This document shows positions 8,801-16,056 of a stretch of 25,075 nucleotides of DNA, in pieces. This DNA is from Deltaproteobacteria bacterium (lineage in GTDB: Bacteria; Desulfobacterota; Deferrimicrobia; Deferrimicrobiales; Deferrimicrobiaceae). The position numbers were made by a program, and so were the translations under genes. Where the stretch lies: NCBI GenBank assembly GCA_025357175.1, contig JANXPS010000259.1, forward strand, positions 1 to 25,075. The letters are read 5' to 3'. A model generated the notes under the pieces. It ran no database searches, had not been told where the DNA came from, and saw nothing but the letters and a program-made list of their open reading frames with translations. Numbering within the stretch: position 1 is the stretch's first letter; the number at the start of each line of letters is the position of its first letter.

Positions 8801-9487
8801 CTGATGGAATCGCTCGATTTCGCGGCGGGGGACGACGCCATCCTGGAAGCGGCGAAGGCCCGATTGCCCGAATTCGGCCTCGGCCCCGAATGGGACGTCG
8901 CCGCGTCCACCATGGCGAAAAACGCGCTTCACACCCCGCTTGATCCGGACGACCCAGGATTCGTCCTTGCGGGCATCGGCTCCTCCGACCGGCGCCACGA
9001 GGTCGAGTTCGGCCTTTCGCTCGGGAAACTGACGCCCGATTCCTTGCGCGGAGTTTTTGCCGGATCCTCCCCCGCCGACCATGCCGGGTTGGAACGGATG
9101 ATCCGGGAACTGTCATTTTCACCCGTGCGCGGCTTGCTGAAGGGATACATAGACATGGTGTTCACGCGAAACGGTCGCCATTACCTGCTCGACTGGAAGA
9201 CAAACCATCTGGGGATGCGGGTCGAGGATTACGGGGGGGAGGCGCTCGGCCGTTCCATGGAGGAATCGTACTACTTCCTGCAATCGCTCCTGTACACGGT
9301 GGCGCTCGACCGATATCTCGCGGGACGGGTTCGCGGGTACGACTACGACACGCATTTCGGCGGCGTGTACTACCTTTACGTCCGCGGCATGGACCCGTCG
9401 AAAGGCCCGGGGTTCGGCGTCCATCACAATCGACCGGCGGAGGCGCTGGTGCGGGCGCTCGGACGCCGTCTCAAGGAGGGGGCGTGA
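5816..9487 (+). CDS. recB: Exodeoxyribonuclease V beta subunit RecB (helicase-nuclease)
   Basis: This is a 1223-residue protein, the 3'-5' SF1A motor and the only nuclease of RecBCD. The helicase motifs are intact and in order: Walker A SAGTGKT (23-29), VTFTKAATEELKGRI (53-67), TIHGFCGRVL, Walker B DEFQD (396-400), GDPKQAIYSFRG (423-434), NFRSTPG (456-462), VTVHKSKGLEYP (760-771) and ALTRSKYR (845-852). The C-terminal nuclease domain keeps its metal residues: H994 (FFHALME), D1113 (GYIDMVF) and D1126-x-K1128 (LLDWKTN), then the helix EESYYFLQSLLYTVALDRY. Both activities should be functional. It overlaps recC by four bases at its start and recD at its end, so the three subunits are likely made in stoichiometric amounts. 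Confidence 0.98.
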   Translation: MTIERFDCFGTGVLEGRKLIESSAGTGKTYTIASLYVRLLVEKELQVGQILVVTFTKAATEELKGRIRKNIRETLSVLEGAPAEDEFIGALHARLAEADRVNDAAELLANALRMFDEAAIFTIHGFCGRVLKDNAFESASLFDTELVTDGSDLIEEIAADFYRTRIHGQLTPFPMKYVGDPVRYFVGTGLSPGELARFIRENASKPFLSILPDRDDTEKDCRRIPAVEAGFEAAWREATAAWLNGKAEIMALLGDGRLNGNSYSTKIRARMEAEMDGIAESEPRLAAFADLDRFRPGTLALRTNKKSSPPEHPFFDLFERWFQASADLSNIYIAPVIALRHELLAYANAELDSRKKRRNIRFYDDLLQDLQIALEGSGRNALIERVRSRYFVGLIDEFQDTDLLQYEIFNAFFPEGSTLFLIGDPKQAIYSFRGADVFAYLNAAGNVEGRYSLGENFRSTPGMVRAVNALFRLVPSPFVFDRIDYPEVSASGKGKAKESTSEGVPDAAPLNFRFVARTPENSRKGEISKGWAARAIPEETASEIVSLLEDGRGGRERLDGKPVAPGDVAVLVRTNRQAREIHSALRRRGVPAVIYGSESVFCTREADDLQRLLGAIVDPGHDGKVRAALASACFGVGGNELIRLQEDESGWTGWVLRFMGWRAQWTSEGFVAMARSMMRQADIRKRILSMHDGERRLTNLLHLFELMHDTEHGERLGVEGLANWLSRRRADAGDDEEERRASAEAHQLRLETDETAVKVVTVHKSKGLEYPIVYCPYLWDVYSPRGADGEKAETRSGDLKKGVLCHGAGDDARMVRDFGSAEFAGHAEKEALEQLSENARMLYVALTRSKYRAIVVWGAFKGAGRSALGKLLHPGGLPDKDDGMTATLDRLKNDSGTIGWKRMATSPFLRYVADAASGRSFACRRFQGRIDREWGVSSFSALVSGAGGKADRPDRDELSHVPSEPADASVEAAVSAKRTPFDFPRGAKSGLFFHALMESLDFAAGDDAILEAAKARLPEFGLGPEWDVAASTMAKNALHTPLDPDDPGFVLAGIGSSDRRHEVEFGLSLGKLTPDSLRGVFAGSSPADHAGLERMIRELSFSPVRGLLKGYIDMVFTRNGRHYLLDWKTNHLGMRVEDYGGEALGRSMEESYYFLQSLLYTVALDRYLAGRVRGYDYDTHFGGVYYLYVRGMDPSKGPGFGVHHNRPAEALVRALGRRLKEGA

Positions 9488-11259
9488 TGACGGCCGGCAA
9501 GACGGACGATCCGCTCGACCTCGGGGGGTTCGAGGAGATCGATCGCCGGTTCGCGGCCTTTTTATTGACGGTCACCGGCCGGACGGAGCCGGCGCTGGCC
9601 CTCGCGGCGGCGCTCGCCAGCTCCGCGACGCGAAGGGGGCACATCTGTTTCGACCTGTCTTCCGGGCGGGTCGATTCGCTGCTTAACGAAGCGGATGCCG
9701 ACAAGGTCGAACCGCCGCTGCCGCCGCTTGCGGATTGGGTCGAACTGCTCCGCGGCTGGGAGGCCGTGGGATCCGCAGATGACGTGCCGGATTCCTTCCG
9801 TCCCCTGATCCTCGACGGCTCGAACCGGCTCTACCTTCACCGTTACTGGAAATACGAACGGGAGCTGGTCGAGTCGCTTTTGCGGATGAACGACGCGTCG
9901 CCACCGGTTGCCGGGGATTGCGCCGCACGGCTCGACCGGCTGTTCCCGCCGCCTGCGGGGGGCGGGGTCGACGGTCAGCGGGAGGCCGCCGCCGTTGCGA
10001 TCACGAGGGGCGTCACGTTCATCACGGGCGGGCCCGGCACCGGCAAGACCACGACGGTGGTCAAGATCCTTGCCCTGCTGGCGGAACAGGCTTCCGGTTC
10101 CCGTATCGATATCGCACTGGCAGCGCCGACCGGAAAGGCCGCCGCCCGGTTGAAGGAAGCGGTCGAGGAGGCGCGGTCCCGCCTGGAATGCGATCCCGCG
10201 GTGCGCGGCCTGATTCCGTCCGAAAGCTCGACCCTCCATCGATTGCTCGGGGCGATCCCGGGGGAGGCGAAGTTTCGCCGCGGGCCGGAAAATCCGCTCC
10301 CTCACGATGCGGTCATCGTCGATGAGGCGTCGATGATCGATCTTCCGATGATGGCAAAGCTTGTCGGTGCGATGGCGCCCGAGGCCCGGTTGATCCTCCT
10401 GGGCGACCGCGACCAGCTTTCGTCCGTCGAACCGGGAAAGGTGTTCGGCGACCTGTGCGATACGTCCGGAACGAACCGTTTGAAGGCGTCGGTCGTCGTC
10501 CTTTCGAAAAGCTACCGTTTCGACGAAAAAAGCGGAATAGGGGCGCTGTCCCGCCTGGTCAACGAGGGAAAAGGGGAGGAGGCGCTCGACCTGGCTTTGT
10601 CGGGGACGCATCCCGACATCCGCTGGAAGTCGGCTGCCGGCGGCCCGGATTCAGCGGGGGAACTGGAGGGTGTGCTGGTCGATGGTTTCAGGGAATACCT
10701 GGCGGCGGGCGATATTCGGGAGAAGTTCGAGGCGTTCCAGCGGTTTCGGGTGCTCTGCGCATACCGCGGGGGGCCGTTCGGCGTCGAGCGGATCAACGCC
10801 CTGGCCGAAAGGGCGCTGTCCAAGGCCGGGTTGATCAATCCGCGTTCCGCATTTTACGAAGGGCGCCCGATCATGGTGACCCGAAACGATTACCGGGTCA
10901 GGCTATACAACGGCGACATCGGGCTCGTGCTTAAGGAACCCGATGCGGACGGGTCGCCGCAGGCCTGGTTCCCGTCGGACAACGGAGGATACCTGGCGAT
11001 CCCAGCGAGCCGGCTCCCCGAGCACGTTTCCGCCTACGCGATGACGGTCCACAAGAGCCAGGGGTCCGAATTCGACCGTGTCCTGCTGCTGATCGGGTCG
11101 GCCTCGACGGGAGTGATGACGCGGGAACTGCTTTATACCGGCATCACCCGGGCGAGGCGATTCGTCGAGATTCGCGGGGGGCGGGATACTTTTCTGGCCG
11201 CCGCCTCGCGACGCACCGAAAGAAATTCGGGGCTTAAGGACGCGCTGGCGGCGAGATGA
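9487..11259 (+). CDS. recD: Exodeoxyribonuclease V alpha subunit RecD (5'-3' helicase)
   Basis: This is a 590-residue SF1B helicase, the fast 5'-3' motor of RecBCD. Visible motifs are Walker A GGPGTGKT (181-188), APTGKAAARLKEA, Walker B DEAS (279-282), LLGDRDQLSSVEPG, the UvrD-like C-terminal part with MTVHKSQGSEFD (519-530) and YTGITRARR (550-558). Length is close to E. coli RecD (608), and there is no RecD2-type N-terminal extension. The recB stop and this ATG overlap as TGATG, with AAGGAGGG ending six bases upstream; a GTG one codon earlier is a possible alternative start. It is the last gene of the recCBD operon. No clear terminator follows, so some transcription may continue into the next gene 79 bases away. 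Confidence 0.97.
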   Translation: MTAGKTDDPLDLGGFEEIDRRFAAFLLTVTGRTEPALALAAALASSATRRGHICFDLSSGRVDSLLNEADADKVEPPLPPLADWVELLRGWEAVGSADDVPDSFRPLILDGSNRLYLHRYWKYERELVESLLRMNDASPPVAGDCAARLDRLFPPPAGGGVDGQREAAAVAITRGVTFITGGPGTGKTTTVVKILALLAEQASGSRIDIALAAPTGKAAARLKEAVEEARSRLECDPAVRGLIPSESSTLHRLLGAIPGEAKFRRGPENPLPHDAVIVDEASMIDLPMMAKLVGAMAPEARLILLGDRDQLSSVEPGKVFGDLCDTSGTNRLKASVVVLSKSYRFDEKSGIGALSRLVNEGKGEEALDLALSGTHPDIRWKSAAGGPDSAGELEGVLVDGFREYLAAGDIREKFEAFQRFRVLCAYRGGPFGVERINALAERALSKAGLINPRSAFYEGRPIMVTRNDYRVRLYNGDIGLVLKEPDADGSPQAWFPSDNGGYLAIPASRLPEHVSAYAMTVHKSQGSEFDRVLLLIGSASTGVMTRELLYTGITRARRFVEIRGGRDTFLAAASRRTERNSGLKDALAAR

Positions 11260-11338
11260 CGACGACGTCGTGCTATCCTGCGGGGAAGCGCAGCCGGGCG
11301 GCGGTGCGGCTTGAAAATCCAATCCGGGAGCGTGGGCG

Positions 11339-12637
11339 ATGGCTCATTCTGGACCCATCCTGATCGTTGACGACGAGGCAAACATCCGCAAATCGCTCGA
11401 GGGCGTCCTGAGCGACGACGGGTACGCGTGCCTGCACGCCGCCGGCGGGACCGAAGCTCTCGAGCTGCTGACTTCCCGGAACCCCGCCCTCGTGCTGCTC
11501 GACATCTGGATGCCGGGCATGGACGGCATCGAGACGTTGCGCCGGATGAAGGAACTCAGGCCGCAGATCCCGGTCATCATGATGAGCGGTCACGCGACGA
11601 TCGCCACCGCGATCAAGGCCACGCAGGCGGGCGCCTCCGATTTCATCGAAAAGCCTCTCGAACTCGACCTTACCCTGGGTGCGATCCGCAGGGCGCTGAC
11701 CCCCGTAGAGACAAGCGATACAGGAGACGTCTCCGCTTCAAAGACGCCGGTCGGCGTCCCCGAGATCCAGCGCGTCGTTTTCGAAAAACAGGCGATGCGC
11801 GGGTCGGCGATGCCCCAGAAGACGCTCGCGCACAGCGCCGTCATGTACGGACAGGGGCTTCATTCCGGAAAGAAGAGCGGCCTCATCCTCGAACCGCTGG
11901 GGCCCGATTCCGGAATCCATTTCATCGGCGTATCCGACAACCGCGCGGTGCCTGCGCATCTCGACTTCGTCGGGTCCACCGGCTACGCGACCTCGATACG
12001 CATCGGAAGCACGCAGGTGGCGACGATCGAGCACGTGATGTCGGCGCTCAACGCCTACGGCATCAGCAACCTCCTTATCAAATGCAACGGCGAGGTGCCG
12101 GTTCTCGACGGGTCGGCCGCCGAATTCTGCTCCCTGTTCGAAGAGATCGGCCTCGAAAACCAGCGCGGCGACTGGTACAAGATCGTCGTCAAGGAACCCG
12201 TGACCATCGGCAGCGGCCGGGAAACGATCCGCCTCGAACCCTGCGACGGATTCGAGATCGATTACACGCTCGACTACCCGGCCCCGGTCGGCAGGCAGCA
12301 CTACTCGTTCCGTCTCGACGACCCGGCGACCTACCGGAAAGAGATTGCCCCCGCGCGCACATTCGGCTTCGTGAAGGACATCGGTCACCTGCAGCGCCAG
12401 GGCCTCGCGCTCGGCGGCCGCTTCGACAACTTCATCCTGTTCGGCGACGACGGTCCGATCAACGACGCGCTCCGCTTTCCCGACGAACCGGTACGCCACA
12501 AGATCATGGACGCGATCGGCGACCTGTATCTTCTGGGGCGGCGGTTGCAGGCCAGGGTCGTCGCCAACATGACCGGACATTCCGACAACATCGCTCTTCT
12601 CCGCAAGGTTCGCGAAATGATGAACCCGCATCCGTAA
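11339..12637 (+). CDS. lpxC: Receiver domain fused to UDP-3-O-acyl-N-acetylglucosamine deacetylase (REC-LpxC)
   Basis: This is one uninterrupted 432-residue frame. Residues 5-120 are a response-regulator receiver domain closest in appearance to NtrX: acidic pair D11-D12, phospho-acceptor D55 (VLLDIWMPGMDG), switch S83 (MMSGHATI) and K105 (FIEKPL), all intact. Residues 121-160 are a polar linker. Residues 161-432 form a whole LpxC, the zinc hydrolase that commits UDP-acyl-GlcNAc to lipid A in the cytoplasm. It starts KTLAHSAVMYGQGLHSG and keeps E231-H232 (ATIEHVMSAL), H387-K388 and D391 (RHKIMDAIGDLYLLG), and H414 (GHSDN); the zinc ligands are H232, H387 and D391. GGGAG precedes the ATG. No histidine kinase is adjacent. 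The inference is phosphorylation-dependent control of lipid A synthesis, but the receiver could instead be a dimerisation or degradation module. Confidence 0.92.
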   Translation: MAHSGPILIVDDEANIRKSLEGVLSDDGYACLHAAGGTEALELLTSRNPALVLLDIWMPGMDGIETLRRMKELRPQIPVIMMSGHATIATAIKATQAGASDFIEKPLELDLTLGAIRRALTPVETSDTGDVSASKTPVGVPEIQRVVFEKQAMRGSAMPQKTLAHSAVMYGQGLHSGKKSGLILEPLGPDSGIHFIGVSDNRAVPAHLDFVGSTGYATSIRIGSTQVATIEHVMSALNAYGISNLLIKCNGEVPVLDGSAAEFCSLFEEIGLENQRGDWYKIVVKEPVTIGSGRETIRLEPCDGFEIDYTLDYPAPVGRQHYSFRLDDPATYRKEIAPARTFGFVKDIGHLQRQGLALGGRFDNFILFGDDGPINDALRFPDEPVRHKIMDAIGDLYLLGRRLQARVVANMTGHSDNIALLRKVREMMNPHP

Positions 12638-12656
12638 GGCATCGATGCGGGTTCAT
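12620..12656 (+). terminator. Hairpin at the 3' end of the REC-LpxC gene
   Basis: Perfect 12-base arms, ATGAACCCGCAT (12620-12631) and ATGCGGGTTCAT (12645-12656), enclose a 13-base loop that contains the lpxC stop codon. The first T run (GTTTT) comes about ten bases after the stem, so it is a weak intrinsic terminator or an RNA 3'-end-stabilising hairpin. Confidence 0.5.
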
Positions 12657-12669
12657 CCGGGCGGCGTTT

Positions 12670-12678
12670 TGTGATAAT
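12670..12678 (+). promoter_or_regulatory. Candidate extended -10 promoter for ychF
   Basis: TGTGATAAT fits an extended -10 (TGn plus GATAAT, five of six matches to TATAAT). The matching -35 position falls in the lpxC terminator stem and is poor. It lies 68 bases before the ychF start. The leader also holds a seven-base-pair hairpin (12696-12702 with 12712-12718). This rests on sequence match only. Confidence 0.35.
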
Positions 12679-12746
12679 CTGACCAGCCCATCAGGGAAAA
12701 TCTCAAGCCGTGATTTTCTGCGGCCTCTCAAACAGGAAGTGACATC

Positions 12747-13838
12747 ATGGGTTTTCGTTGTGGCATCGTCGGCATGCCGAATGTCGGCAAGTCGACTCTA
12801 TTCAATGCGTTGACGATGGCGGTGATCCCCGCCGAAAACTACCCCTTCTGCACCATCGAACCCAATATCGGGATCGTCCCCATGCCGGATTCGCGCCTCG
12901 CTGCGCTGGCCGAGATCGTCAAGCCGAAGCGCGTGCTTCCGACGACGATGGAATTCGTGGACATCGCCGGCCTGGTCGCCGGCGCGGCAAAGGGTGAAGG
13001 GCTCGGGAACAAGTTCCTGGCCAACATTCGGGAGACCGAGGCGATCGCCCACGTCGTGCGATGCTTCGAAAACGACGACGTCATCCACGTCGAGGGAACG
13101 GTCGATCCGGTGCGCGACATCGAGGTCATCCACACGGAACTCGCGCTGGCCGACCTCGAGACGGTCGAGAAAGCGATGCTTCGCGTGGGCAAGGGGCTCA
13201 AGAGCGGAAACGCGGAAGCGGCCGCCCAGCACGCCCTCTTCGAGAAGGTGCGGGACCACCTGGCTGCCGGCGATCCGGTCAGGTCGATGGGGCTCGATGC
13301 CGAACAGCGCCTGATGGTTCGCGAACTGCACCTGCTCACCGCCAAGCCCACCGTCTACATCGCCAACGTCGACGAACACGGCTTCAAGAACAACCGCCAC
13401 CTCGACGCCGTGAAGGAACTCGCGGCAAGGGAAGGGGCCGAGGTCGTGCCGGTCTGCGCTGCGATCGAGGCCGAGATATCGCAGCTCGACGAGGATTCCC
13501 GGTCGGAATTCCTGGCCGACATGGGGCTCTCCGAACCGGGTCTCAACCGGGTCATCTGCGCCGGATACCGGTTGCTGGGCCTCAAGACGTACTTCACCGC
13601 CGGCGTCCAGGAAGTTCGCGCCTGGACCATCACCTCGGGATGCCTCGCGCCCCAGGCGGCGGCCGTCATCCACACCGATTTCGAAAAGGGCTTCATCCGC
13701 GCTGAAACGATCGCCTATGAGGATTTCATCGGTTGCCGGGGGGAGCAGGGCGCCAAGGATGCCGGGAAATGGCGTCTCGAGGGAAAGGAATACCCGGTCA
13801 AGGACGGCGACGTGCTGCATTTCCGGTTCAACGTCTAG
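12747..13838 (+). CDS. ychF: Redox-regulated ATPase YchF (Obg-like family)
   Basis: This is a 363-residue protein, exactly the length of E. coli YchF, a universally conserved P-loop protein that binds ribosomes and prefers ATP over GTP. It starts with the G1 loop GMPNVGKST (9-17). G3 is seen as DIAGLVAGAAKGEGLGNKFL beginning at D72. The G4 motif is NVDE (207-210) in place of the GTPase NKxD, which is the hallmark of ATP preference in this family. The C-terminal part from about residue 280 is a TGS domain ending in DGDVLHFRFNV. The start follows AGGAAG. A strong terminator follows the gene, so it appears to be monocistronic. Confidence 0.98.
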   Translation: MGFRCGIVGMPNVGKSTLFNALTMAVIPAENYPFCTIEPNIGIVPMPDSRLAALAEIVKPKRVLPTTMEFVDIAGLVAGAAKGEGLGNKFLANIRETEAIAHVVRCFENDDVIHVEGTVDPVRDIEVIHTELALADLETVEKAMLRVGKGLKSGNAEAAAQHALFEKVRDHLAAGDPVRSMGLDAEQRLMVRELHLLTAKPTVYIANVDEHGFKNNRHLDAVKELAAREGAEVVPVCAAIEAEISQLDEDSRSEFLADMGLSEPGLNRVICAGYRLLGLKTYFTAGVQEVRAWTITSGCLAPQAAAVIHTDFEKGFIRAETIAYEDFIGCRGEQGAKDAGKWRLEGKEYPVKDGDVLHFRFNV

Positions 13839-13847
13839 GCTTACGCC

Positions 13848-13878
13848 CGGGGGGGGATTCCGGACCGCCCCTTTTATG
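13848..13878 (+). terminator. Intrinsic terminator after ychF
   Basis: A G-run (13849-13856) can pair with CCGCCCC (13865-13871) around ATTCCGGA with one internal mismatch, followed by TTTTATGTT. Position ten bases after the ychF stop supports a terminator for that gene. Confidence 0.65.
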
Positions 13879-13908
13879 TTGACCTAACGGTAAGTAATGC
13901 GATATAGG
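13879..13908 (+). promoter_or_regulatory. Candidate sigma-70 promoter of the hydrogenase operon
   Basis: TTGACC (13879-13884, five of six) is followed at 16-18 bases by GATATAGG, which offers overlapping -10 options (GATATA, ATATAG or TATAGG). It lies directly downstream of the ychF terminator and 41 bases before the hybS start. I saw no sigma-54-type GG/GC pair. The palindrome GCATATGC (13922-13929) lies in the presumed leader. Confidence 0.4.
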
Positions 13909-13948
13909 GTATGCCCAATTCGCATATGCAACCGGGAGGTATCAGGCG

Positions 13949-15130
13949 ATGGGGGACGGTGAAAGCGACAAGGGGCTTCTTTCCGGGTTGGAATCATCCG
14001 GTTCGAGCCGGCGTGATTTCCTCAAGATCATAACGATTGCGGCCGCATCCGTCGGCCTGCCCGTTTCGGCCGCCGGAAAGATGGCGGAAGCGGCATCGAA
14101 AAAGGGCAAGCCCTCGGTCATCTGGCTCCATTTCCAGGAATGCACCGGGTGCACCGAGTCGCTGCTTCGAACGTCCCATCCGGCACTGTCCTCCCTGATC
14201 CTCGACCTCGTCTCCCTCGATTATCATGAAACGCTTTTCGCAGCCGCGGGCTATCAGGCCGAGGACGCGCTCAAGGCCGCGATCAAGGCGAACGAGGGCA
14301 AGTTCGTCCTGGTCGTCGAGGGCGCGATTCCCGTCAAGGACAACGGCATCTACTGCAAGGTGGGGGGGAAGACCGCGCTCCAGATCCTGAACGAGGTCGC
14401 GCCGAAGGCGGGCGCTATCGTCGCGATCGGGTCGTGCGCATCCTTCGGCGGCATCCCTGCGGCCGAGCCCAACCCGACCGGCGCCACCGGCGTCCCTCAG
14501 GTGCTGAAGGGCAAGACGGTCGTGACCCTTCCGGGATGTCCGGCCAATCCGTACAATCTGCTGGGCACCGTGCTTCAGTTCGCGACTTACGGCACGCTGC
14601 CGGCGCTCGACGAGCACGGGCGCCCCAAATTCGCCTACGCCCGCGTCATCCACGAAGACTGCCCCAGGCGTCCCCATTTCGATGCCGGCCGGTTCGCCTC
14701 TCAGTTCGGCGATGCTTCGCACCGCGATGGTCACTGCCTCTACAAACTCGGCTGCAAGGGGCCGGTCACGCACGCCAATTGTTCACTGCTTCCGTTCGTC
14801 GAGATGCCCGGAGCCTGGCCGATCGGCATCGGCCATCCGTGCGTCGGCTGCACCGAACAGCAGGTCGCGTTCCGCACGCCCATGTTCGAGGTGGTTCCGA
14901 TCCACAACGCGACACCGCCGTCAACGTACGCGCCCGTCGCCGAATCGGGCGGCCTGCTGAGCATTCCGGCGGCACTCGGGGCCGGTGCGGTGCTGGGTGC
15001 GCTCGCCGGTGCGGGCCTTGTCGCCAGCCGGAAGTTTTCCGACCACGACGGAGACCAGAGCATCCCCGGCGAGCGGCGGCGCGCCTCCGGCAAGGAAGGA
15101 ACCCCGGCCGATCCCGGTGAAAAAAAATGA
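13949..15130 (+). CDS. hybS: Periplasmic [NiFe] hydrogenase small subunit HybS
   Basis: This is a 393-residue Fe-S subunit that carries electrons from the NiFe site to HybA. A twin-arginine signal, SRRDFLK (20-26) plus a hydrophobic stretch, exports the folded heterodimer. Ligands are complete: proximal 4Fe-4S C65, C68, C163 (GSCASFGG) and C197 (LPGCPANP); distal H235, C238, C263 and C269; medial 3Fe-4S C278, C298 and C301. The first motif is ECTGC, not the CTCC of oxygen-tolerant six-cysteine enzymes, so ordinary oxygen sensitivity is expected. Residues 336-360 are a C-terminal membrane anchor, followed by a hydrophilic tail of about 30 residues. GGGAGG precedes the ATG. The stop overlaps the hybA start (ATGA) within a run of eight A. 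First gene of a five-gene operon ordered as in Geobacter hyb loci. Confidence 0.96.
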   Translation: MGDGESDKGLLSGLESSGSSRRDFLKIITIAAASVGLPVSAAGKMAEAASKKGKPSVIWLHFQECTGCTESLLRTSHPALSSLILDLVSLDYHETLFAAAGYQAEDALKAAIKANEGKFVLVVEGAIPVKDNGIYCKVGGKTALQILNEVAPKAGAIVAIGSCASFGGIPAAEPNPTGATGVPQVLKGKTVVTLPGCPANPYNLLGTVLQFATYGTLPALDEHGRPKFAYARVIHEDCPRRPHFDAGRFASQFGDASHRDGHCLYKLGCKGPVTHANCSLLPFVEMPGAWPIGIGHPCVGCTEQQVAFRTPMFEVVPIHNATPPSTYAPVAESGGLLSIPAALGAGAVLGALAGAGLVASRKFSDHDGDQSIPGERRRASGKEGTPADPGEKK

Positions 15131-16056
15131 GCGAACTTACCCGGCGTGACGTTCTGAAGCTGGCCGGGCTGGGCGGTGCCGCCCTGGTGCTGCCCGCATC
15201 CCTCGCGTCGGCGTCCGGAGGCGAATCCGTCGGCGCTCCACCGCTGGCGGCATCGATGCTTTACGACGCCACCATCTGCACGGGGTGCAAGGCGTGCATG
15301 TCGGCATGCAACACCACCAACCAGCTCGAGCCCGATACCCGGCTCTCCGACGGCCTCTACCAGATGCCGGTCGACCTCAACTCCAGGACCAAGAACATCA
15401 TCAAGCTTTACAGCGATCCTTCGGGAAGCTATTCGTTCGTCAAGCGGCAATGCATGCACTGCCTGGACCCCGCCTGCGTCGCAGGGTGTCCATTCCACGC
15501 GCTCGAGAAAAACAGGGATCAGGGCGTCGTCACCTGGGACGGATCCAAGTGCATCGGCTGCCGATACTGCGAGATCGCCTGCCCCTACCAGATCCCGAAG
15601 TTCGAGTGGGACAAGTTCAACCCTCGCATCGTCAAGTGCGAGTTCTGCTACGAGCAGAGGCTCAAGGACGGGAGACAGCCGGGTTGCACGAGCGCATGTC
15701 CCACGGGAGCCGTGATCTACGGCACGCGTGAAAACATGCTGGCCGAGGCGCGCAGGCGCATCGCGAGCCGTCCGGGCCAATATTACAAGGATCGCGTCTA
15801 TGGCGAGACCGAGGGCGGGGGGACGCAGGTCTTCTACCTCTCCCGCGTTCCGTTCAGCAAGCTCGGGCTTCCGACGCTGAGCGAGGAATCGAACCCGCAC
15901 TACGCCACGAAGGTCAGCTCCAGGATTTACGGATGGCTGGCGGGTCCCGCGGTCGTCTTCGCGGTTCTGTTCGGGGCCATCAACAGGAACTGGAAGCACC
16001 ACGAGGCCGACCGGCGCGAACACGAAGCCGAAGGTCGCCTTCCGGAGCAATTATGA
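15127..16056 (+). CDS. hybA: Hydrogenase 4Fe-4S ferredoxin subunit HybA
   Basis: This is a 309-residue electron-transfer subunit between HybS and the membrane protein HybB. It begins with its own Tat signal, LTRRDVLKL (R6-R7), plus a hydrophobic segment to about residue 30. Sixteen cysteines form four 4Fe-4S sites: C51/54/57/61, C109/112/117/121, C142/145/148/152 and C171/174/187/191. Their pairing follows the usual interleaved pattern of DmsB/NrfC-type ferredoxins. A single C-terminal transmembrane helix (about 268-285, GWLAGPAVVFAVLFGAI) anchors it, followed by a charged tail. The start overlaps the hybS stop by four bases and has little ribosome-binding site of its own, so translation is probably coupled. 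Its stop overlaps hybB in the same way. Confidence 0.95.
   Translation: MSELTRRDVLKLAGLGGAALVLPASLASASGGESVGAPPLAASMLYDATICTGCKACMSACNTTNQLEPDTRLSDGLYQMPVDLNSRTKNIIKLYSDPSGSYSFVKRQCMHCLDPACVAGCPFHALEKNRDQGVVTWDGSKCIGCRYCEIACPYQIPKFEWDKFNPRIVKCEFCYEQRLKDGRQPGCTSACPTGAVIYGTRENMLAEARRRIASRPGQYYKDRVYGETEGGGTQVFYLSRVPFSKLGLPTLSEESNPHYATKVSSRIYGWLAGPAVVFAVLFGAINRNWKHHEADRREHEAEGRLPEQL

Noticed and set aside
2523..11259. AddAB or other phage-defence helicase-nuclease instead of RecBCD
   Set aside because: Three genes in the order C-B-D, a single nuclease motif set in the RecB-like protein, and RecD-specific motifs identify standard RecBCD.
13839..13948. Sigma-54 promoter for the hydrogenase operon
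   Set aside because: Some hydrogenase operons use one, but no GG-N10-GC pair with the right context is present. A sigma-70-like match fits better.
15933..16052. A 40-residue N-terminal extension of HybB
   Set aside because: It overlaps the conserved membrane anchor of hybA in another frame and reads Arg/Ser/Gly-rich. The ATG at 16053 has a ribosome-binding site and the usual HybB N-terminus.
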